Below are positions 1-7,105 of a stretch of 10,523 nt of DNA, piece by piece (within the stretch, counting starts at the first letter, position 1; each line of letters starts with the position of its first letter). The position numbers and the translations under genes are program-made. Origin of the DNA: an uncultured Bilophila sp. (GTDB taxonomy: Bacteria; Desulfobacterota; Desulfovibrionia; Desulfovibrionales; Desulfovibrionaceae); assembly GCA_959604115.1 (NCBI GenBank), contig CAUHBW010000100.1:1-10523 (forward strand). The letters run 5' to 3'. The notes under the pieces were generated by a model. The model was not told where the DNA came from. It ran no database searches and saw only the letters and a list, made by a program, of their open reading frames with translations.

Positions 1-42
1 AAGGGAGGGGAAAACTTTCTCCAGAAAGTTTTCCCCTCCCTT
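1..42 (-). repeat. Palindromic 3'-end repeat, copy A (cut by window edge)
   Basis: A perfect inverted repeat: 19-nt arms at 1-19 and 24-42 around the loop TCCA. The lower stem is GGGAGGGG with CCCCTCCC and the upper part is AAACTTTC with GAAAGTTT. It begins 13 nt past the stop codon of the minus-strand gene at 56-448, so it probably caps that transcript. No T-run follows within the window. The core closely matches the hairpin at 5723-5764, and the lower stem is shared with the hairpin at 7912-7946. Copies B and C carry further conserved blocks beyond the hairpin, which here would lie left of base 1. The hairpin is seen directly; its role as a stabiliser or terminator is inferred. Confidence 0.8.
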
Positions 43-55
43 CCCCCCACAGTGT

Positions 56-448
56 CTACTCGTCGTCCTCGTCCATCAGCGAATCGTGGAGGGCGTCGGT
101 GAAGATGCCGAAGGCGACCTGTTCGATGGGGGTGCTGGGCTTGTAGGTCAGCGCTTCTTCGGGCACTTCGCCGGTGTCCTTGCACAGCTCGTCGAAGCGG
201 TCGGAATAGGCCGCGATCAGACGCTCCACTTCAAGCACGACGGGATCGTCGGAGAGGCTTTCCTCGTCTTCGTCGCAGTCTTCGCAGCTTCCTTCTTCGG
301 CGGAGCAGCAGGCGCAGCCGCCTTCATCGTCGGGATCGGTGTCCTCGTCATAGGCGTCGTCAAGCTGCGCCTCGTAGGCGTCGATGGCGTCGATAACCTG
401 ATCTTCGGTCAGTCCGGCGAATTCCGGCTTGGTCATAACGGTTTTCAT
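56..448 (-). CDS. Small acidic cysteine-containing protein, function unknown
   Basis: A 130-residue protein with a TAG stop. The start is supported by AAGGAG seven bases before the ATG, on the minus strand. It is extremely acidic: residues 28-68 are mostly Asp/Glu, and the C-terminus ends in a run of Asp/Glu. Inside the acidic stretch are five cysteines (45, 47, 48, 55, 58) in a CxCC...CxxC pattern, and a sixth lies at 89. The flanking parts (1-30 and 68-128) look helical and non-repetitive, with no signal peptide or membrane segment, so it should be cytosolic. The cysteine cluster suggests metal binding or a redox role, but I recognise no family. It lies 196 nt downstream of tex on the same strand and could be co-transcribed or independent. 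The gene is convincing because of its strong RBS, base use and following hairpin. Confidence 0.8.
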   Translation of the reverse strand: MKTVMTKPEFAGLTEDQVIDAIDAYEAQLDDAYDEDTDPDDEGGCACCSAEEGSCEDCDEDEESLSDDPVVLEVERLIAAYSDRFDELCKDTGEVPEEALTYKPSTPIEQVAFGIFTDALHDSLMDEDDE

Positions 449-644
449 GGGAAACTCCTTGGGATACGGCGGCGGGCCGCCGGTAGAGGTCCGGGAATGG
501 GGAAGCGGCGGAACGCCGTTTCCGGTGAGGTTGATTGGTCGGCAGGCTGTTGCGCAAGAGGAATTCCGAGGCGACGAGACTGGTCGGCCGAAAGTTTGGG
601 AGAGGAACGGGCCGCTCCGGCGGGTGCGCGTTTCTTTCGGGCCG

Positions 645-2783
645 CTACTGTTCCCGCATCGTCAACGAGATGCGCTTGCGGGGAATGTCCACGTCCGCGA
701 CGGTGACGAGCACTTCCTGATGGACCTTGACCACTTCGTTGGGATCGCGGACGAAGCGGTTCGCCAACTGGCTGATGTGGACGAGCCCGTCCTGATGGAC
801 GCCGATGTCCACAAACGCGCCGAACGCCGTGATGTTGGTGACGATGCCCGGCAGCTTCATGCCCGGCTTGAGGTCCTGCAGGGTGCTGACGCCTTCCGCG
901 AAGGAGAAGGGCTTGAACGGGCCGCGCGGATCGCGTCCGGGCTTTTCCAGTTCCCTCATGATGTCAGTAAGCGTGGGCAGGCCGAGCGTGTCCGTGACGT
1001 ACCGCGAAAGCCGGATGGACTTGCGAAGTTCCGGGCTGCGCATGAGATCGCTTACGGTCGCGCCCGCATCCTTGGCCATGCGCTCGACCACCGGATAGGA
1101 TTCGGGATGCACCGCGCTGGCGTCGAGGTGCTGCTTGCCGTCCCGGATGCGGAGGAAGCCGGAAGACTGCTCGAACGCCTTGGGGCCGAGGCGGGGCACC
1201 TTGAGCAGATCGCGCCGGGTCAGGAACGGGCCGTTCTCGTGGCGGAAGGCCACGATGTTGCGGGCCAGCGTAGGCCCGAGGCCGGAAACGTAGGTGAGGA
1301 GCTGCTCGCTGGCGGTGTTCAGCTCCACGCCCACCGCGTTGACGCAGCTCATGACCACGTCGTCGAGGCAGCGTTTGAGTTCGGACTGATTCACGTCGTG
1401 CTGGTATTGCCCCACGCCGATGGCCTTGGGATCGATCTTGACCAGTTCCGCCAGCGGATCGGCGAGGCGGCGTCCGATGGACACCGCGCCCCGGTAGGTG
1501 AGGTCGAGATCCGGGAATTCGGCGCGGGCCGCTTCCGAGGCGGAGTAGACCGACGCGCCGCTTTCGCTGACCATGACCACGGGCAGGTTCCAGCCGGGAA
1601 GCGAACGGATGAAGGCTTCGGTTTCCCGGCCCGCCGTGCCGTTGCCCACGGCGACGACTTCCGCGCCGTGCTTGTTCGCGAGGCGGAGGAGGGTTTCCCC
1701 GGCTTCGGCGCGGGCCTTGTCGGAACCGGCGTGCGGGTTGATCGTCGCGTGATCGAGCAGCCTGCCTTCGCGGTTGAGGCAGACGAGTTTGCAGCCGGTG
1801 CGGAAACCGGGGTCCACGGCAAGGATGTTTTGGGGGCCGAGGGGCGGGGCCAGCAGAAGCTGGCGCAGGTTTTCCGCGAACACTCTGATGGATGCGGCGT
1901 CGGCCCGTTCCTTGAGCCGGTTGCGGAGTTCGGTTTCCAGCGCGGGGGCGAGCAGGCGTCCGTAGCCGTCCAGCGCGGCGGCGCGGACTTCGCGCCCGCA
2001 GGGGCCGTCGTTGCGGACGAAAAGCCGGGCCAGCAGCTCCTGCGCCTGCTCCTCGTTGCGGGGGCGGAGGGAGAGGCGCAGGAAACCTTCCTCCTCGCCC
2101 CGGAACATGGCGAGAATACGGTGCGAGGGGGCCTGCGCGGCGGGTTCGTCCCAAGAGAAATAGTCGCGGTACTTGGCGGCGTCGGGATCGTCCTCCTTGC
2201 CGGAAGCGACCTTGCTCTTCATGAGCCCGTCGCGTCCAAAAACGTTGCGGAGGCGTTCGCGGGCCGTCTGATCCTCGGCGAAGCGTTCCGCGAGGATATC
2301 GCGGGCTCCGGCGAGGGCCGCGTCGACGTCGGGCACGCTCTTTTCGGCGTTCACGTAGGCGGCGGCCAGCGTCGCGGGAAGCGAACGGTCCTGCCGGGCG
2401 AGCAGATCGGCCAGCGGTTCGAGGCCGCGTTCGCGGGCCATCGAGGCGCGGGTGCGGCGTTTGGGACGGTAAGGGAGATAAATGTCTTCGAGGACGGTCA
2501 GGGCGTCGGCGGCCTCCAGCCTGGCGCGCAGCTCCGGGGTGAGCAGTCCGCGTTCTTCCAGCGAGGCGAGGACGGATTCACGCCGTTTGTCCAGCTCGCG
2601 CAGGGCCGCGAGGCGATCCCGGACGGCGGTGACGGCGACTTCGTCGAGGCTGCCCGTGGCTTCCTTGCGGTAGCGGGCGATGAAGGGAATGGTGGCGTCC
2701 TCGTCCAGCAGGCGGATGACGGCTTCGGCCTGCTGGGGGCGGATGCCCAGTTCTCCGGCTATGAGCGATGCGTGGTCGGACAC
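645..2783 (-). CDS. tex: Tex family transcription accessory / S1 RNA-binding protein
   Basis: A 712-residue cytosolic nucleic-acid-binding protein. Tex proteins resemble eukaryotic Spt6 and are linked to transcription and stress responses. Domain order fits the family: an N-terminal helical Tex region (1-190, with ATIPFIARYRKEATGSLDEV near 30-49), a YqgF/RNase H-like fold (about 318-445, NILAVDPGFRTG at 319-330), tandem helix-hairpin-helix motifs (about 488-560, including YVSGLGPTLARNIV), and a C-terminal S1 domain (about 640-710, GIVTNITAFGAFVDIGVHQDGLVHIS). The chosen start is GTG at 2783, because the conserved N-terminus begins there and AAGGAAA lies just upstream. A longer in-frame ATG at 2966 would add 61 residues of Arg/Pro-rich, non-family sequence. 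The protein stops soon after S1, so the tail seen in longer homologues such as the 773-residue E. coli protein is absent. It is divergent from the gene at 2976. Confidence 0.96.
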   Translation of the reverse strand: MSDHASLIAGELGIRPQQAEAVIRLLDEDATIPFIARYRKEATGSLDEVAVTAVRDRLAALRELDKRRESVLASLEERGLLTPELRARLEAADALTVLEDIYLPYRPKRRTRASMARERGLEPLADLLARQDRSLPATLAAAYVNAEKSVPDVDAALAGARDILAERFAEDQTARERLRNVFGRDGLMKSKVASGKEDDPDAAKYRDYFSWDEPAAQAPSHRILAMFRGEEEGFLRLSLRPRNEEQAQELLARLFVRNDGPCGREVRAAALDGYGRLLAPALETELRNRLKERADAASIRVFAENLRQLLLAPPLGPQNILAVDPGFRTGCKLVCLNREGRLLDHATINPHAGSDKARAEAGETLLRLANKHGAEVVAVGNGTAGRETEAFIRSLPGWNLPVVMVSESGASVYSASEAARAEFPDLDLTYRGAVSIGRRLADPLAELVKIDPKAIGVGQYQHDVNQSELKRCLDDVVMSCVNAVGVELNTASEQLLTYVSGLGPTLARNIVAFRHENGPFLTRRDLLKVPRLGPKAFEQSSGFLRIRDGKQHLDASAVHPESYPVVERMAKDAGATVSDLMRSPELRKSIRLSRYVTDTLGLPTLTDIMRELEKPGRDPRGPFKPFSFAEGVSTLQDLKPGMKLPGIVTNITAFGAFVDIGVHQDGLVHISQLANRFVRDPNEVVKVHQEVLVTVADVDIPRKRISLTMREQ

Positions 2784-2787
2784 ACGG

Positions 2788-2794
2788 TTTCCTT
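2788..2794 (-). promoter_or_regulatory. Ribosome binding site deciding the tex GTG start
   Basis: On the minus strand AAGGAAA lies four bases before GTG at 2783. This favours the 712-residue Tex reading over the upstream ATG at 2966. The ATG at 2966 has no comparable purine-rich site placed for this frame. Confidence 0.6.
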
Positions 2795-2911
2795 GGCTGT
2801 GGGGTTGGTGGACGCGGACGCTTCTCCGGAAGCCGTCCGGCGGGGCTTCGGCCCGCCCGGCGACGGTATGCTTTTTTGCGGAAAAAGAAAACGTGCCCGC
2901 TTTGGGCGGCT

Positions 2912-2933
2912 GCGGCCTTGACCTTGAGGCCGC
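2912..2933. promoter_or_regulatory. Inverted repeat over the -35 box, possible operator
   Basis: GCGGCCT (2912-2918) and AGGCCGC (2927-2933) form 7-base arms with an 8-base gap, centred on the -35 region of the promoter at 2918-2946. A repressor or activator site is possible, but such GC-rich inverted repeats arise easily by chance in this genome. Confidence 0.25.
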
Positions 2934-2946
2934 GCGTGACCATAGT
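2918..2946 (+). promoter_or_regulatory. Sigma70-type promoter for the gene at 2976
   Basis: TTGACC (2918-2923), a 17-base spacer and CATAGT (2941-2946). Transcription would start near 2953, leaving a leader of about 23 nt that contains AAGGAG (2965-2970). The same -10 hexamer, CATAGT at 17-base spacing, recurs upstream of rlpA, which strengthens the reading. The -35 box sits inside an inverted repeat (2912-2918 and 2927-2933). Confidence 0.5.
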
Positions 2947-2975
2947 ACGGTTATATTTTTCTCCAAGGAGCTTTC

Positions 2976-3419
2976 ATGAACACGTCATCTTCTCCCGCGG
3001 AACTTTCCGACGACATGCGGAGGGCGATGTCCTCCCTGCTCGACGCCGTGATTTTTGAACAGTGGGTCCGTTTTTCCTGGATCGAGGAAGACAAGGACGG
3101 CGATTTCTGCATTCTGGTTCCCGAGCCGACGGTTCAGGAACTTGCGGAGGACTACCCCCAGTACAAGGAACTGCTCGCGCAGCTCAACGGGACTATCGTG
3201 GACCCCGAAATGGCCTGTTCGGCGGTGCTCGGCTATGCACAGGCCACGCTCGGCGAATACAGCATGCCCGTGCTGGAGCATCCCGAATTCCAGAATATGG
3301 TGGGCCGGTTCCACCAGTGGCTCAACGACAACGTGGAGATGCTGGATCAGGAGCCGCAGAATTTCGATCAGTGGTGCAACCTGTTCCACTCTTCTCTTCA
3401 GGAAGTACCCAAGGCGTAA
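2976..3419 (+). CDS. Conserved-looking hypothetical protein, 147 residues
   Basis: A 147-residue soluble, acidic protein with ATG start, AAGGAG five bases upstream, its own promoter and a textbook terminator after TAA. That makes it a certain single-gene transcription unit. The sequence looks globular and mostly helical: an N-terminal region with EQWVRFSWIEEDKDGDFCILVP (about 28-49), a helix-rich middle, and an aromatic C-terminal part (HQWLNDN, FDQWCNLFH). Cysteines at 45, 81 and 133 are scattered and form no motif. There is no signal peptide or membrane segment. I recognise no family and assign no function. It diverges from tex, with 192 nt between the two start codons, so both may be controlled from that spacer. 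Confidence 0.88.
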   Translation: MNTSSSPAELSDDMRRAMSSLLDAVIFEQWVRFSWIEEDKDGDFCILVPEPTVQELAEDYPQYKELLAQLNGTIVDPEMACSAVLGYAQATLGEYSMPVLEHPEFQNMVGRFHQWLNDNVEMLDQEPQNFDQWCNLFHSSLQEVPKA

Positions 3420-3438
3420 GGCGACGCCGCAGATGCGG

Positions 3439-3465
3439 GGCGGGGATGATTCCCCGCCTTTTTTT
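3439..3465 (+). terminator. Rho-independent terminator of the gene at 2976
   Basis: Eight-base stem GGCGGGGA (3439-3446) with TCCCCGCC (3451-3458), loop TGAT, followed by seven T (3459-3465). It starts 20 nt after the stop codon. Confidence 0.95.
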
Positions 3466-3474
3466 GCGCCCGCC

Positions 3475-3502
3475 AAAAGAAAGGGCAGGGATATCCCTGC
3501 CC
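3475..3502 (-). terminator. Rho-independent terminator of the DUF3298-type gene
   Basis: A perfect 20-base palindrome (3483-3502, GGGCAGGG/CCCTGCCC stem, ATAT loop). On the minus strand it is followed by TTTCTTTT (3482-3475). It lies 7 nt beyond the stop of the gene at 3510-4190. With the plus-strand terminator at 3439-3465 it insulates the two convergent genes. Confidence 0.85.
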
Positions 3503-3509
3503 GAAACGG

Positions 3510-4190
3510 TCATTTGCCCCAGAGGGAAAGACGCGGATCGGAGCCCGGAAGCGCGTCGAGCGGGATGTCCACGGTCTGCGGCCCGGCGGCCCACGGCGCG
3601 ACCTGATAGGGCTGGAAGAAAATGCGGATGCCCGCCGGGATCAGGGCGAAGGCGGAGAAGTTTTCGGCCTCGGGCGCGGTGCCGCTGCGGAGCATGTCCT
3701 CGTTGTACATGTCGCCGAGGGAACGGGCCAGAACCTTGGCGCTGTAGCGGCCCATCTGATCCAGCGCGATGTCGAGATTGCCGAAGACGTCGTACAGGTC
3801 GATGAGCGAGCCCGTCTTCATGTCATAGGTCGTGGTGCTGATTTCCAGATTGCCGTGCGCGCCGCCGGTGTAGCTCGCCGTCTTCCAGATAATTGAAAGG
3901 ACGGAGGGCGAGGCGTGGGTGGTGCTGTAGGTGCTTTCCAGTTCGTAGGGCACGCCGAGGTCCGGCTCTTCGCCGTAGGTGGTCTGGAAGGTGTCCACAA
4001 GCTGGCGCGCCCATTCGGCGACGTCGGCGTCCACCTTGGCGTTGCCGGTTTCGGGATAGTGGACCCGAATCTGGATTTTGTCGTTCTGCCGGGAGATCAC
4101 GGCGTCGCGTTCGGTCAGCGCGGCGGCGTGCGCGGGAAGCGCCAGCGCGAGCAGGCAGCACAGGGCAAGAAGACGGGCGAAGTTTGACAT
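3510..4190 (-). CDS. Secreted DUF3298 (RsiV C-terminal type) domain protein
   Basis: A 226-residue exported protein. A signal peptide (1-22) has a hydrophobic core at 5-20 and an AHA signal-peptidase-I site before Ala23. Residues 28-95 match the DUF4163-like N-terminal part, and 100-220 the DUF3298 domain. The hallmark YTGGAHGN lies at 107-114 and the family-typical ending at about 190-212 (RIFFQPYQVAPWAAGPQTV onward). In Bacillus RsiV this domain binds lysozyme outside the cell; most Gram-negative homologues are uncharacterised periplasmic proteins, so only the family and location are claimed. The start at 4190 follows AGGA six bases upstream and gives the clean signal peptide; an upstream in-frame extension lacks one. 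There is no lipobox Cys at the cleavage site. It is transcribed alone, 253 nt downstream of the deacetylase gene. Confidence 0.85.
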   Translation of the reverse strand: MSNFARLLALCCLLALALPAHAAALTERDAVISRQNDKIQIRVHYPETGNAKVDADVAEWARQLVDTFQTTYGEEPDLGVPYELESTYSTTHASPSVLSIIWKTASYTGGAHGNLEISTTTYDMKTGSLIDLYDVFGNLDIALDQMGRYSAKVLARSLGDMYNEDMLRSGTAPEAENFSAFALIPAGIRIFFQPYQVAPWAAGPQTVDIPLDALPGSDPRLSLWGK

Positions 4191-4443
4191 AGGAAATCCT
4201 GTTACTGGAGTTTTGCGGCACAGACATGCCATCCCCAACGGGTTTTGTCCAGAGCTGAGATACGCCGCCGTCCGGCGGAATCGGCGCCCGCCGGAATCGG
4301 TGGGGCAAGCGCGCCGCACAGTGGGAACGGTCCGTCCTTGGGCTGTGCTTTCCGGACACCGTGCGCGAGGCTGCGGCAAACATGATCCTCATCCGCGGAG
4401 AGCCCGCCGTGCGCGGCTGCATGCGGCGGTCCGGCGCGGGCCG
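4191..4443. other. Intergenic spacer with weak hairpins
   Basis: 253 bases between two minus-strand genes. CCGCCG (4404-4409) and CGGCGG (4424-4429) can pair 14 nt after the deacetylase stop, but no T-run follows, so a terminator is doubtful. A further inverted repeat, CCGCC/GGCGG, lies near 4266-4279. No convincing promoter for the DUF3298 gene can be picked out; TGGACA near 4260 (minus) is a weak -35 candidate. Confidence 0.4.
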
Positions 4444-5604
4444 TCAGATGCGGCAGGCCGCGTACAGCCGGGCCAGCCACGGGCGGGCGTAGATTTCGAG
4501 TCGGAGCCGGAGCCAGTCCCATCCGGCGTCGCGGACCTTGAAGCGGTGCACGGCTCCGGGCGCGGCGGGAGGGTTGGCTCCCATGCGCGTGGTGAAGAAG
4601 ACGGAAAAGCCTTCCTTGCGGCCTTCTTCCGCCGCGACGTCGGACCCGCTTCCCCAAGGCCAGCACAGGGAGTGGACCGGATGCCCGAGTTCGCGGCGCA
4701 GGGTGGCGGCGCAGGCGGCGAGTTCTTCGCGGACCCGTCCGCGCCGGACCCCCTCAGGTTCCGGCGTTCCGAGGCGATCGGGGGAAAATCCGGCGACGAG
4801 GGCTTCGAGGCGGGCCACGTTGTCGGCGGATTCAAAAAAGGCTCGGGCCTCGGCGGGGTCCTGCGGGACGAGCGCGCGCACGGCGTCCACAAGCTCGGGC
4901 GCGGGGAGAAAGGCCCGGCTGTGCAGGAACGGGCGTTCCTTGAACCGGGGCAGGCCCCAGACCACGGGACACTCGGTTTTGTTGAACGTGTTCAGCCGCG
5001 TTCCGGGAACGTGAAAGCGTTCCCCCGCCGCTTCGAGCGCGGACAACGCCTTCTTGTGCCGGTCGTGCCGGTTTACCGGACCCCATTCCGGGCCCGCGAA
5101 TACGGCGAGATGCCGGGCCGAGTGCGCGGCGACGGCCATGACGCCGCCGGCCTCCATGTGCCGGGCCTCCTCCCATGACAGGAACAGGTCGCGGCGTTCC
5201 CGGAAACCGAAGGGCGTGTCGCGCATGGGTGCGTCCACGGGCGGGAGTTCGCGTTCGGGCAGGCCGGACCAGACGTCGGCGAGGGTGGGACGGAGCTTCC
5301 GTTCCGTCTCCAGCCGATCGGTGACGGCGAAAACGACGCCTTTGTGCCCGTACTTGCGGAGAATCGGCCACGCGTAGACGTAGTTGTCCAGATACCCGTC
5401 GTCGAAGGTGATGAGCAGGGAACGCGGCGGCAGCGGCGCGCCGTCCCGTAGAAAGGCTTCCGCTTCGTCGAGGCCGACGCCGCGCCAGCCGTGTTCGGCC
5501 ATGCCTCGGCACTGCGCCTCGAAGTGCTCCGGGCTGACCGTGGTGGCTCCGGGAAAACGGCTGACGTAATGGTACATGAGTACGGGAAGGCTGTGTGCGC
5601 CCAT
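4444..5604 (-). CDS. Polysaccharide deacetylase (NodB-type, carbohydrate esterase 4)
   Basis: A 386-residue protein. NodB-family enzymes remove acetyl groups from N-acetylated sugars of peptidoglycan, chitin-like or surface polysaccharides using a divalent metal. Seen here: the strand-1 signature LPVLMYHYV (6-14); motif 1 TFDDGY (66-71), giving the catalytic Asp and the metal-binding Asp; motif 2 HSARH (161-165), giving two metal-binding His; and CWPWG (314-318) in the place of the substrate-groove motif. A long insert (about 166-305) separates motif 2 from motif 3, larger than in minimal NodB domains. No signal peptide follows the chosen start, so it may act in the cytoplasm on a nucleotide- or lipid-linked precursor, or be exported otherwise. 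The start at 5604 has AAAGGA upstream; the longer reading from 5790 runs through repeat copy B and is rejected. The exact substrate is unknown. Confidence 0.9.
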   Translation of the reverse strand: MGAHSLPVLMYHYVSRFPGATTVSPEHFEAQCRGMAEHGWRGVGLDEAEAFLRDGAPLPPRSLLITFDDGYLDNYVYAWPILRKYGHKGVVFAVTDRLETERKLRPTLADVWSGLPERELPPVDAPMRDTPFGFRERRDLFLSWEEARHMEAGGVMAVAAHSARHLAVFAGPEWGPVNRHDRHKKALSALEAAGERFHVPGTRLNTFNKTECPVVWGLPRFKERPFLHSRAFLPAPELVDAVRALVPQDPAEARAFFESADNVARLEALVAGFSPDRLGTPEPEGVRRGRVREELAACAATLRRELGHPVHSLCWPWGSGSDVAAEEGRKEGFSVFFTTRMGANPPAAPGAVHRFKVRDAGWDWLRLRLEIYARPWLARLYAACRI

Positions 5605-5668
5605 AGTCCGTCCTTTGTTTTTCAAACAGACCGCCTTCCGCCCCGCCTTGCCATACCCCGAAAAAACG

Positions 5669-5771
5669 CGAACAGGGATTCGATACGGTCGAGAGTCTTT
5701 GAAGGAGGAGGGAAGGGGGTCTGGGGGAGGGGGAAACTTTCTCCAGAAAGGTTTCCCCTCCCCCGGTTTTT
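5669..5771 (-). repeat. Composite 3'-end repeat, copy B
   Basis: Read on the minus strand after the M23 gene: an A-run (complement of 5767-5771), a hairpin of 5723-5741 with 5746-5764 (loop TCCA, one bulge on each side), then ACCCCC (5720-5715), a C-rich stretch, AAGACT (5699-5694), 8 nt, and the box TATCGAATCCCTGTTCG (5685-5669). Copy C at 7901-8000 has the same blocks in the same order with identical spacings: 8 nt between box and AAGACT, and 15 nt between AAGACT and ACCCCC. Lower stems are identical (GGGGGAGGGG with CCCCTCCCCC). On the plus strand the hairpin is followed by TTTTT, so it could also stop transcription coming from the other side. Confidence 0.85.
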
Positions 5772-5774
5772 CAT

Positions 5775-5809
5775 AAAAAAGGCGGCCCATCCGCGAGAGA
5801 CGGGCCGCC
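5775..5809 (-). terminator. Rho-independent terminator of the M23 peptidase gene
   Basis: On the minus strand, the stem GGCGGCCC (complement of 5802-5809) pairs with GGGCCGCC (complement of 5781-5788) around a 13-base loop. Six T follow (complement of 5775-5780). It begins 23 nt past the TAG stop at 5833. Confidence 0.85.
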
Positions 5810-5832
5810 CATGTTGACCGGGGAAAGGAAAC

Positions 5833-6642
5833 CTAGAGGTTGCGGCCGCGCTTGCTGCGGTGCTTGGTTCCCGTGTTCGACGCCCACTGATGCTCGGGGG
5901 AGAGGAACTGCAGCGGGTTGATCGGCTTGTCGCGGAGCCTGACTTCAAAATGCAGGTGCGGCGCGGTGACCCGACCGGTCCTGCCGAGATTGCCGATATA
6001 TTGGCCCTGCTTGACTTTTTGCCCTTCCCTGACGCCGAGCTTGTCCAGATGGGCGTACCGCAGGATGACGCCCCTTCCGGCGTCGATGTCCACGGTCAGG
6101 CCGTAGGACCCCTTGCGCCCGCTGTAGACGATCTTGCCGGGAGCCGAGGCGACCACCTTTTCCCCGCGCTGTCCGGCGATGTCCACACCGGCGTGCATGA
6201 GACGGCGGCGCTTGATGGGATGCTTCCGCACGCCGAAAGGCGACGTGATGCGGATGGTGTCCTTGACCGGCTTGGCGAGGGAAAGCGTGGGATACTGCTT
6301 GGGGGCCTTGAGCAGCTCGGGCGTGGCCTCGATGTCGATGTCGCCTTCGTCAAGTTCTTCGTTCGGAACGGGCTGGAAGCGGGCGTTGGGAGCGCTCTGT
6401 TCGATGGTCACGCTCGCGGAGGCGTATTCCTGCCGGGCGGAGTAGGCCAGCACTTCCCGTGCCGGAGGACGATATTCGTGAAAATCCGTCAGCGAGTCGT
6501 GATAGCGGACAATGGAGTACTGGTGACGCTGCGAAGCGGATTGCTGGGAGGCGCAGGCGGTGAGGGAAAGCAGGCAAAGAGCGGAGAGAAGAAGCAAGGG
6601 CCATTGGGCCGCGGGAGAACTGCCGGACGGTTTGGGTGTCAT
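5833..6642 (-). CDS. M23 (LytM/NlpD-type) peptidase lipoprotein
   Basis: A 269-residue lipoprotein with a peptidoglycan endopeptidase domain. A signal peptide (hydrophobic 15-28) ends in the lipobox LTAC, with lipidated Cys30 followed by Ala31. Residues 31-125 are a low-complexity linker. The M23 domain spans about 130-245 and keeps all catalytic residues: H150 and D154 in HAGVD, H198 in RYAHLD, and H229 and H231 in HLHFEV, so it should be an active zinc-dependent hydrolase of peptide cross-links. The core SPFGVRKHPI (134-143) is also typical. No LysM domain is seen, unlike NlpD. The C-terminus is basic (TKHRSKRGRNL). The start at 6642 has AAGGAA six bases upstream. It is divergent from rlpA, so two wall-acting lipoproteins share one control region. 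Exact substrate bond and regulators are not visible. Confidence 0.93.
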   Translation of the reverse strand: MTPKPSGSSPAAQWPLLLLSALCLLSLTACASQQSASQRHQYSIVRYHDSLTDFHEYRPPAREVLAYSARQEYASASVTIEQSAPNARFQPVPNEELDEGDIDIEATPELLKAPKQYPTLSLAKPVKDTIRITSPFGVRKHPIKRRRLMHAGVDIAGQRGEKVVASAPGKIVYSGRKGSYGLTVDIDAGRGVILRYAHLDKLGVREGQKVKQGQYIGNLGRTGRVTAPHLHFEVRLRDKPINPLQFLSPEHQWASNTGTKHRSKRGRNL

Positions 6643-6815
6643 GAAACATTCCTTGTTTGCAGGGGCCGCATGCGTGGACGACGGAAAAAAGGTGCCCCAA
6701 TCGCTGTTCGATGAGAGAAAGCGTACTCTTTACCATTCCGGCCGGAACCTGTCGAGTCGCTTCGATTTTTGGATGGATGAAAAACAAATTGTTAGGAAAA
6801 AGAGTGTGTTGTGAA

Positions 6816-6821
6816 ATTATA
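6816..6821 (-). promoter_or_regulatory. Candidate -10 box for the M23 peptidase gene
   Basis: A perfect TATAAT on the minus strand inside the AT-rich spacer. No recognisable -35 is correctly spaced, so it would need an activator or an alternative sigma contact. It may also be a chance match in AT-rich DNA. Confidence 0.3.
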
Positions 6822-7105
6822 CTGTCCACGGAGGCGCATTGTACGCTATCTGGTTTAAAAAACTGTACATATTTGTTCGGCATGATTTTTCAATGATCAT
6901 GGCGGATAAGGGCGGACGCGTTCGAAATGCCGCACATGAAAATTTTTTGAAAAAAAATATCGTCCCACTATCGAGAATGCTTTTTATTTGATGGCTGGAG
7001 CGGCATCCGTACGGTGGAGAGGAAGCCGTTTTCCGGTTGCGTCGCCCGCGCGTTCCCTCGGCGACGCAGCAGTCTTGGCGCGGGCCGTCCGCAACGGGCG
7101 GGGAC

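Noticed and set aside
608..646. Direct repeat CGGGCCGCT (608-616 and 638-646) after tex
   Set aside because: Nine bases of pure GC-rich sequence are expected by chance here; no structure or third copy.
429..2921. An 830-codon plus-strand open frame opposite tex, longer than tex itself
   Set aside because: It is the complement of a gene with clear Tex motifs. High G/C at third positions removes stop codons from the opposite strand. No RBS and no protein-like domains.
2784..2966. A 61-codon N-terminal extension of tex from ATG 2966
   Set aside because: The sequence is Arg/Pro-rich without family similarity, it runs into the divergent promoter, and a good RBS precedes the GTG at 2783.
4078..5178. 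Plus-strand open frame opposite the deacetylase and DUF3298 genes
   Set aside because: Composition of an antisense shadow, no RBS, no motif, and both minus-strand genes have convincing signatures.
5605..5790. A 62-codon N-terminal extension of the deacetylase
   Set aside because: It would translate the palindromic repeat B, and the typical family start LPVLMYHYV follows the ATG at 5604, which has its own RBS.
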